DNA of 64,000 nucleotides, taken from contig NZ_WAAU01000029.1 in NCBI RefSeq assembly GCF_008806755.1, positions 1 to 64,000 on the forward strand, read 5' to 3'. Shown one piece after another: positions 58,841 to 64,000 of the stretch. The notes beneath the pieces were generated by a model. That model searched no databases. It was not told the DNA's origin and saw nothing but the letters and a program-made list of their open reading frames with translations. The DNA is from Tenacibaculum aiptasiae. Lineage in GTDB: Bacteria > Bacteroidota > Bacteroidia > Flavobacteriales > Flavobacteriaceae. Position 1 is the first letter of the stretch, and every line of letters begins with the position of its first letter. The position numbers and the translations under genes are program-made.

Positions 58841-59650
58841 ATGAGTATTAAAAATATAAAAATAGGAGTGTTTAGTATATTGTTTTTATTAGCATTCAAT
58901 TTAACAGCACAAGAAACAGTAAGTATTCCATTGAGTAATTCTAAACAAGCAGGAATTTTAAAAATGGGAATTATTAGAGGATCGATCAATGTAGTAGGAT
59001 ATGATGGTAATGAAGTTGTAGTTACAGGCAATAGGAGAAAAGATAGACATAGCAGTAGTAGAAGAGGAAAATCAGGATTAAAGAAGATTTCAAACCAATC
59101 AATGGAATTTGAAGTAGAAGAATTAGATAATACAGTTCGTATTCAAAGTTCACCTGTAGCAACTATTGATTTTGAGATTAAAGTGCCGAAAAAGTTTTCT
59201 TTAAAAATATCTACTGTAAATCAAGGCTCTATTTATGTAGAAAATGTAGAAGGAGCAATGGATATTAGTAACACAAACGGTGGAATTGTATTAAAAGATA
59301 TTAGTGGCTCTGTGAGTGCTGATGCTTTAAATAAAGATATTGTAGTAAACTTTAAAAAAGTAACACCCAATACAGCAATGGCCTTTAGTAGTTTAAATGG
59401 AGATATCGATGTAACTTTTCCAAAGAATTTAAAAGCTGATGTAAAAATTAAATCAGATAGAGGAGAAATTTATACTGACTTTGATTTAAAAGCTAAGCCA
59501 TCAAAAGCTAAAGTGACTAAAGGGAATTCTAAAAAAGGAAATGCATACAGAGTAAAAGTAGAAAACTGGATTACTGGAGCAATTAATGGAGGAGGACCAG
59601 AATTACTTTTCAAGAACTTTAATGGAGACGTAATTATAAGAAGCAATTAA
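58841..59650 (+). CDS. DUF4097 family beta-strand-repeat protein (second copy)
   Basis: The 269-residue paralogue has a signal peptide (1-24) and the same repeats (RGSINVVGYDGNEVVV, NQGSIYVENVEGAM, LNGDIDVTFPKNLKADVKI, ending FNGDVIIRSN). It begins 6 bp after the first DUF4097 gene. Function unknown; members sometimes accompany ECF or PspC-like envelope-stress genes. A terminator follows at 59674. Confidence 0.88.
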   Translation: MSIKNIKIGVFSILFLLAFNLTAQETVSIPLSNSKQAGILKMGIIRGSINVVGYDGNEVVVTGNRRKDRHSSSRRGKSGLKKISNQSMEFEVEELDNTVRIQSSPVATIDFEIKVPKKFSLKISTVNQGSIYVENVEGAMDISNTNGGIVLKDISGSVSADALNKDIVVNFKKVTPNTAMAFSSLNGDIDVTFPKNLKADVKIKSDRGEIYTDFDLKAKPSKAKVTKGNSKKGNAYRVKVENWITGAINGGGPELLFKNFNGDVIIRSN

Positions 59651-59673
59651 AAGTTTGAATTGATATTATAAAT

Positions 59674-59703
59674 AAAGAGCCTACAATGAATAGGCTCTTT
59701 TTT
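59674..59703. terminator. Terminator of the ECF-DUF4097 operon
   Basis: AAAGAGCCTA / TAGGCTCTTT with loop CAATGAA and a T run, between the convergent operon and the cupin gene. Confidence 0.88.
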
Positions 59704-59707
59704 ATTT

Positions 59708-60070
59708 TTAGTATTTCTGATCATCAAGAGACTTTGTAATTGAAGATTTCACAGTACCTGTGTGTAATGTTGTTTTACTTTCAATAAGCATAATAAAACA
59801 TTCTTTTTCTGAAGAAACACGATGATTAACACCTTTAGGAACTACATATAAATCACCTTTATTCATAGTAAAACTTGGTTCGTTTTCAATTTCCATTAAT
59901 AAAGAACCTTCTATGATGTAGAATAACTCATCTTCATTTTCATGATTGTGCCAAGGAATATCTTCTCCTTTAATTTTAGCAAGTTTAACAAATTGATCGT
60001 TTACCTCAGAAATTATTTTGGGAGAAAAGTAATTTTGGATGCTTTCAAAAGCATTATTTATGTTTATCAT
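59708..60070 (-). CDS. Single-domain cupin
   Basis: The 120-residue protein has the cupin motif 1 PWHNHENEDELFYIIEG (His-x-His-x5-Glu) and motif 2 PKGVNHRVSS. Metal-binding small cupins of this kind may be isomerases, dioxygenases or sensors; substrate unknown. Monocistronic. Confidence 0.9.
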   Translation of the reverse strand: MININNAFESIQNYFSPKIISEVNDQFVKLAKIKGEDIPWHNHENEDELFYIIEGSLLMEIENEPSFTMNKGDLYVVPKGVNHRVSSEKECFIMLIESKTTLHTGTVKSSITKSLDDQKY

Positions 60071-60118
60071 CAGAGTTTCATTTAAGTTTCAAAGGGTGTT
60101 TAAAGTTATTTTATATTA

Positions 60119-60152
60119 AAAAGACCACCAAATTTTATTTGATGATCTTTTT
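60119..60152 (-). terminator. Terminator of the CPBP gene
   Basis: AAAGATCATCAAAT / ATTTGGTGGTCTTT on the minus strand, pairing fully only in that direction (two U-G pairs), then T's. Confidence 0.75.
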
Positions 60153-60185
60153 TACTAACCTTCTTTTTCCATAGTTATTTCCCCA

Positions 60186-61034
60186 CTAAGCTTTTCCCAT
60201 AGCTTGTTGTTTTGCCTTTTTAAGTTTTTTCCAATACAAGTACCCAAATATTAAAATTAAGTCAATACATATAAAGTTGCTAAGCATTGCAAAAGAAAAC
60301 TCATCTTTTAATTCAGTAACAGAAATTGCAATAGCATTAAAATGATTGTTAGCTCCGTGTGCTAAAATTGCAATGAAGATTGAATATCTATTATAGCCTA
60401 AGTAAGCTATAATTAAAGAGAAAGCAATACATACTAAAGGGTAAGTAACAAAAGCCTCTAAATAAGGATGGTTTGGGAAATTGTATCCTTTTAAAGCAAC
60501 TGGTAAATGCCAAAAAGCCCAAATAAGTCCTAGAATAACAACTCCTTTTATTTCGCCAAAAGCATTAAATAACTTTTCTTGTAGGTAACCTCTCCATCCA
60601 ATTTCTTCTCCCATTACCAAAATACTAGTAGCTAAATAACCTAACCCAATTAATAAAATTATTTCTGTTGTACCTCCAAGTATAGACCAATCAGGAGTTA
60701 ATCGATATCCTAATTTTACTTGACAATAAAATCCTATTGTAACATAGGTTAAGGGGATTAGTATAGCTAATGAGCTTCCTTTTAATGATGGTTTAAAAAA
60801 TTGTAGAGATTTCCAATTACCGCCTTCTTTTTTATTAATTATGATGGCAACTATTGCCGGTAAAAAACCATAGACCAATGAAAATATTGTTCTAAAAATA
60901 AGATTAGAAAAATCAAGGATGTTTAAAAATAAGAATCCGATTCCCCAAGAAATTCCTAACAACCAAAGAGTATATTTTTTGGCTTTTTTAAGGTTCGTTT
61001 TTCGATACGTGTTAGTGTCAATTGTTGTGTTCAT
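60186..61034 (-). CDS. CPBP family intramembrane glutamic endopeptidase
   Basis: The 282-residue membrane protein has eight helices and the Abi/CPBP motifs EEIGWRGYLQ (Glu-Glu and Arg, about 138-147), FWHLP and the late HGANNHFNA. Members (Rce1/MroQ-like) cleave peptides in the membrane. Substrate unknown. It is monocistronic, upstream of a membrane AraC regulator in the same orientation. Confidence 0.92.
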   Translation of the reverse strand: MNTTIDTNTYRKTNLKKAKKYTLWLLGISWGIGFLFLNILDFSNLIFRTIFSLVYGFLPAIVAIIINKKEGGNWKSLQFFKPSLKGSSLAILIPLTYVTIGFYCQVKLGYRLTPDWSILGGTTEIILLIGLGYLATSILVMGEEIGWRGYLQEKLFNAFGEIKGVVILGLIWAFWHLPVALKGYNFPNHPYLEAFVTYPLVCIAFSLIIAYLGYNRYSIFIAILAHGANNHFNAIAISVTELKDEFSFAMLSNFICIDLILIFGYLYWKKLKKAKQQAMGKA

Positions 61035-61105
61035 AATAATTGTTTACTCATTTAAATTTTGAGCAAAACAACTGATAAACAAGGCGCAAATCGACTCATT
61101 AGATG

Positions 61106-62227
61106 CTATGAGACTTTTTTTTCTAAACTTTTTTTGAATTGTAAAGGAGTTATTCCTTCTTGCTGTTTAAAAACTCTATTAAAAGTAGCTTTAGAGTTAA
61201 AACCAGAATCAAATGCAATAGCCAATAAGGTTAAGTTTTTTGAAGTACCATTGCTAATACTTTTCTTGAAATGCTGAATTCGATAAGAATTTACATATTC
61301 GTAAAAAGTAGTATTCAGTTCGGTGTTTAAATAATTGGAAAGTTTTTTGTCGGTAGTTTCCAATAATGAAGCAGTTTCTCTCAAAGAAAGATTTTGTTTC
61401 TTAAAAACTTGGTCTGTATCAAAAAGCTTTTCTAATTTTTCTTTCAATTTAGGAGAATTAGAAATCTTGCTTTTTTCTTCTATGGGTGTCTTAAGAACTT
61501 TCTCTTCTTTATTAAATTCTCTTTGCAATAAAAAGACCTGTGTTTGATTCAAACCATAATATCCAATATACCATATTAAGGCAGTTAAGAATAGGAGATT
61601 AAAAGTTAATACAAATTTTAAAGATGAATAAACTAGTAACAATCCACCTGAGATTCCATCGATAAGAACAAAAATAATCAGTCCATATAACCAAATAGAC
61701 AGCCATTTTAAATCGATGTTTTTTATGTAAGAATAGTTTTCTTTAACCTTTTTTCTATAGGTTTTTAAAAGCTTAAAGCTTAGGAATAAATAATATATAA
61801 AGTATCCATAACCCAAAAAAGGAATTATAAAGCTTAGTAGAATAATATTGTTTTGATAATTACTGCTGAGGTTTGGTAAAAAATACCTTGGAATACTAAA
61901 TAATAAAAAGCCAATAAAAAAAGGAATTAAATCCTTAACAGTCTTTTTGGGATCAATTTCAGAATTATATATAGACTTTATATAGTTAAATAGGAGAGGG
62001 CCTAATGCTAATGGAACTATAGTTCCAATTGGTGTTATAAAAAAAGAGAGGTTTGTATATTCTAAATAATATGACGAGTAGGTTAGAAATAAAATTAATA
62101 AGCAAAAAAATATTCCAATTAGAATTTTGTTAGAAAAATGCTGGTGTATACGTTTTAAAATTAAAATAATTAATAAAACACATAAACTAAAACCAGAATA
62201 AAAAAGGAAATTAAATAGCTCTTTCAA
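61106..62227 (-). CDS. Membrane-embedded AraC family regulator (7TM-type sensor + HTH)
   Basis: The 373-residue protein has seven transmembrane helices (about 5-230) and a C-terminal AraC HTH domain (about 265-373; LSLRETASLLETTDKKLSNYLNTEL, LAIAFDSGFNSKATFNRVFKQQEGITPLQF). This arrangement is common in Bacteroidota, where the membrane part probably senses the signal. It is the neighbour of the CPBP gene 71 bp away; they may be linked functionally. Confidence 0.9.
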   Translation of the reverse strand: MKELFNFLFYSGFSLCVLLIILILKRIHQHFSNKILIGIFFCLLILFLTYSSYYLEYTNLSFFITPIGTIVPLALGPLLFNYIKSIYNSEIDPKKTVKDLIPFFIGFLLFSIPRYFLPNLSSNYQNNIILLSFIIPFLGYGYFIYYLFLSFKLLKTYRKKVKENYSYIKNIDLKWLSIWLYGLIIFVLIDGISGGLLLVYSSLKFVLTFNLLFLTALIWYIGYYGLNQTQVFLLQREFNKEEKVLKTPIEEKSKISNSPKLKEKLEKLFDTDQVFKKQNLSLRETASLLETTDKKLSNYLNTELNTTFYEYVNSYRIQHFKKSISNGTSKNLTLLAIAFDSGFNSKATFNRVFKQQEGITPLQFKKSLEKKVS

Positions 62228-62264
62228 AAGTCAAGAATTTTATTTGCAAAGATAAAGCCTGTCT

Positions 62265-62867
62265 TTATTTAATAACAGAAAAGCCTATATGAATATTACC
62301 AGTTTCTTTATCTACAAACAATTCTCTTTGTTTTACTGTACCATGACAAGTTGTTTTTGAGCAAAATAAAGAGCCACCAGCAAGTCTAACTAAATCACCT
62401 CTTTTAGTTTCGGTTATATCCCATACATTTCCTAAAATATTAACTTCGTTTACAGGAGATATTGGGAGTTCATTTTCAGAAACAACCACTCTTTTATCTG
62501 TTTTAATTAGTTCCCAATATTCATCATAATTAGGTAATCGAGTACCAGACCATTTACAGTAGGCTATGGCATCGTTATAACTTACTTGAGTTACAGGCAA
62601 GTCTTTAGAATTTATGTTGTTTATACCATCAGGTTTTTTCCAGTAGGCACCATCAACTTTTTTAAAGTCATAAACATTTACTTGTACTATAGACCACCCG
62701 TATTTTTCAGCATCAGTTTTATAACCAGTTTGTTCTACAAATGTTTCAAATTGAGCATAACTTATAGGGGATAAATCTTGATGATTTTTCTTACAAGAAA
62801 AAACTATGGATAAAGCTATAAAAGCTATGAGTTTGTGAAGGTTTTTAAATTGTTTTATAAAGTACAT
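62265..62867 (-). CDS. Formylglycine-generating-enzyme-like (SUMF1/FGE) lipoprotein
   Basis: The 200-residue protein has an N-terminal lipoprotein signal (FSC, Cys25) and an FGE-sulfatase-type fold: PVTQVSYNDAIAYCKWSGTRLPNYDEYWE, NILGNVWDITE, RLAGGSLFCS and a C-terminal HIGFSVIK. It is shorter than FGE enzymes and the catalytic Cys pair is not identified, so it may be a non-catalytic member such as a lipoprotein binding partner. Monocistronic. Confidence 0.85.
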   Translation of the reverse strand: MYFIKQFKNLHKLIAFIALSIVFSCKKNHQDLSPISYAQFETFVEQTGYKTDAEKYGWSIVQVNVYDFKKVDGAYWKKPDGINNINSKDLPVTQVSYNDAIAYCKWSGTRLPNYDEYWELIKTDKRVVVSENELPISPVNEVNILGNVWDITETKRGDLVRLAGGSLFCSKTTCHGTVKQRELFVDKETGNIHIGFSVIK

Positions 62868-62903
62868 TTTTTGAATTAAGAGTCTTACAAAATAAATATA
62901 AAT

Positions 62904-62938
62904 AAAAAAGACCGCTAAAAACTAATTTAACGATCTTT
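62904..62938 (-). terminator. Terminator of the acyl-CoA dehydrogenase gene
   Basis: Minus-strand AAAGATCGTTAAA pairs with TTTAGCGGTCTTT (two G-U pairs), followed by TTTATTTAT, 104 bp past the stop. Confidence 0.75.
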
Positions 62939-63041
62939 AAACAAACAACTAAATTCTAAAACCTATAAAGTTATAGAAGCTTTTTAATAATAGTTTACCA
63001 TTTAATAATTACACAATGTTGTAAACTATATTCATATTTTT

Positions 63042-64000
63042 TTAGAAGCAGTATTTGTTTTCTGCTTTTAATTTTTCTGCAATTGTATTACGCAACTCAA
63101 CAACGTTAGGGTAGTTCGCATACTTTGTAAAACGTTTTAATCCCATTAACATCATACGTTGCTCATCACCTTCAGCAAAAGAGATAATTCCTTCTCTTCC
63201 GTTTTTAGTAATAATTTCTACAGCATTGTATAAGTATAATTTCGCCATTGCAATCTGTTCTTTTTGAGCTTCTTCACCAAAACGTTTTGCGTTTTTCTCA
63301 GTTCTCAAAATTCCAGACTCTGCCATGTAAATTTCAATTAAGATATTAGAAGCAGCAGTTAATAATTGTTGGTGTTGTTCTAACTCAGTTCCAAATTTTT
63401 GGATAGCAGCACCAGCAACCATTAAAAATACCTTCTTTAATTTTGCTATAATTTCTTTCTCTTCTGCAAACAACTCAGAATAATCTGGTGTGTCAAAAGA
63501 AGGAATACCCATTAACTCTTCACCAACAGCCATAGCAGGATTTAATAAATCTACATGACCTTTCATGGCTTTCTTAACTAACATTCCTACAGATAATAAT
63601 CTGTTAATTTCGTTAGTTCCTTCATAAATACGAGCAATACGAGCATCTCTCCAAGCAGATTCCATTGGAGTTTCTTCAGAGAATCCCATACCTCCGTAAA
63701 CTTGGATTCCTTCATCAGAACAGTTTTGAACATCTTCAGAAACAGCTACTTTTAAAATTGAACATTCAATAGCGTATTCCTCAACACCTTTTAATTCTGC
63801 TTCTTGATGTGTGTTTCCTTCCGACTCACGGATAGCGATTCTATCTTCAATGTTTTTAGCAGCTCTATACGATGCAGACTCTCCAACATAAGCATTGGTA
63901 GCCATTTCTGCTAATTTCATTTTAATAGCTCCAAATTCAGAGATAGGAGTTTTAAATTGTTTACGTTCGTTAGCGTAGTTTACAGCGTGATCGATAATTC
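63042..64000 (-). CDS. Acyl-CoA dehydrogenase family protein (5' end outside window)
   Basis: The frame is open to the window edge: codons upstream of the internal ATG at 63920 read YANERKQFKTPISEFGAIK, normal dehydrogenase sequence, so the start lies beyond 64000. Visible are the end of the catalytic domain (CSDEGIQVYGGMGFSEETPMESAWRDARIARIYEGTNEINRLL) and a helical C-terminal extension ending AEKLKAENKYCF, as in the ~600-residue Bacteroidota type. It oxidises acyl-CoA in beta-oxidation with FAD. The sequence shown in quotes is split here as CSDEGIQVYGGMGF and RIARIYEGTNEINR for the key parts. Confidence 0.93.
   Translation of the reverse strand, partial: IIDHAVNYANERKQFKTPISEFGAIKMKLAEMATNAYVGESASYRAAKNIEDRIAIRESEGNTHQEAELKGVEEYAIECSILKVAVSEDVQNCSDEGIQVYGGMGFSEETPMESAWRDARIARIYEGTNEINRLLSVGMLVKKAMKGHVDLLNPAMAVGEELMGIPSFDTPDYSELFAEEKEIIAKLKKVFLMVAGAAIQKFGTELEQHQQLLTAASNILIEIYMAESGILRTEKNAKRFGEEAQKEQIAMAKLYLYNAVEIITKNGREGIISFAEGDEQRMMLMGLKRFTKYANYPNVVELRNTIAEKLKAENKYCF

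Noticed and set aside
1..64000. CRISPR array, prophage or known anti-phage system
   Set aside because: I saw no regularly spaced short repeats, no cas, phage-structural or restriction genes anywhere in the window.

Overview
The window is AT-rich DNA from a marine-type member of the Flavobacteriaceae; a Tenacibaculum-like genus fits best, but that is inference. The evidence is a type IX secretion substrate with a type B sorting domain next to a PorP/SprF gene, several families largely restricted to Bacteroidota (DUF1599, DUF4293, DUF4230, BT_3928-like), SusC-style carboxypeptidase-regulatory domains on a TonB receptor, many Cys-lipoproteins, and promoters of the Bacteroidota TTG / TAnnTTTG form rather than -35/-10 sigma-70 boxes.

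Region by region. 0-6.4 kb: surface protein and PorP/SprF, two secreted proteases, and a small alpha/beta hydrolase - ECF sigma - membrane protein operon. 6.4-25.9 kb: mainly core genes (tRNA-Pro(GGG), crcB, folP, cdaA, ABC exporter, truA, phosphoesterase, a NarL-type two-component system with an unusual repeat-filled spacer, rho, 5-FCL and small conserved genes). 26.1-36.2 kb: a block of minus-strand genes in four transcription units (outer-membrane protein + cysteine-dioxygenase-like cupin; exported tandem methyltransferase; APC permease + EamA + TonB receptor; thioredoxin-reductase-like + TehB-like methyltransferase + AraC regulator). Each unit is preceded by a similar direct repeat with exactly 21-bp spacing, so I propose one AraC regulon. 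36.3-40.0 kb: a metal(loid) operon (thioredoxin-like, ArsP/DUF318 permease, MerT-like, MerP-like, ArsO-like flavoprotein) headed by a SigZ-type sigma factor with cysteine-rich ends. 40.1-45.2 kb: SDR/DoxX/YceI genes divergent from a MerR regulator with a clear operator, then small exported proteins (RidA-like, DUF1330) beside a second AraC regulator.

45.4-50.7 kb: a phosphodiesterase gene, then a 3.8-kb segment flanked by 90-bp direct repeats and ending at tRNA-Pro(TGG). The segment carries a PLP decarboxylase, a split Ada alkylation-response system (AraC-Ogt fusion plus a separate Ada zinc-domain protein), the tag glycosylase, a broken alkB and a fragment of a plasmid-type gene. 50.9-59.7 kb: trxB, a DUF2306 - beta-lactamase-fold - TPR protein that seems to have lost its catalytic SxxK, a LytTR regulator, an intact serine hydrolase, and an ECF sigma / anti-sigma / DUF4097 operon. 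Two perfectly matching bipartite promoters put the serine hydrolase and the sigma operon under the same, probably autoregulating, sigma factor. 59.7-64 kb: cupin, CPBP protease, membrane AraC regulator, FGE-like lipoprotein and a truncated acyl-CoA dehydrogenase.

All family names come from recognising motifs by eye; no database search was run. Operators and promoters are pattern matches, not measured sites.
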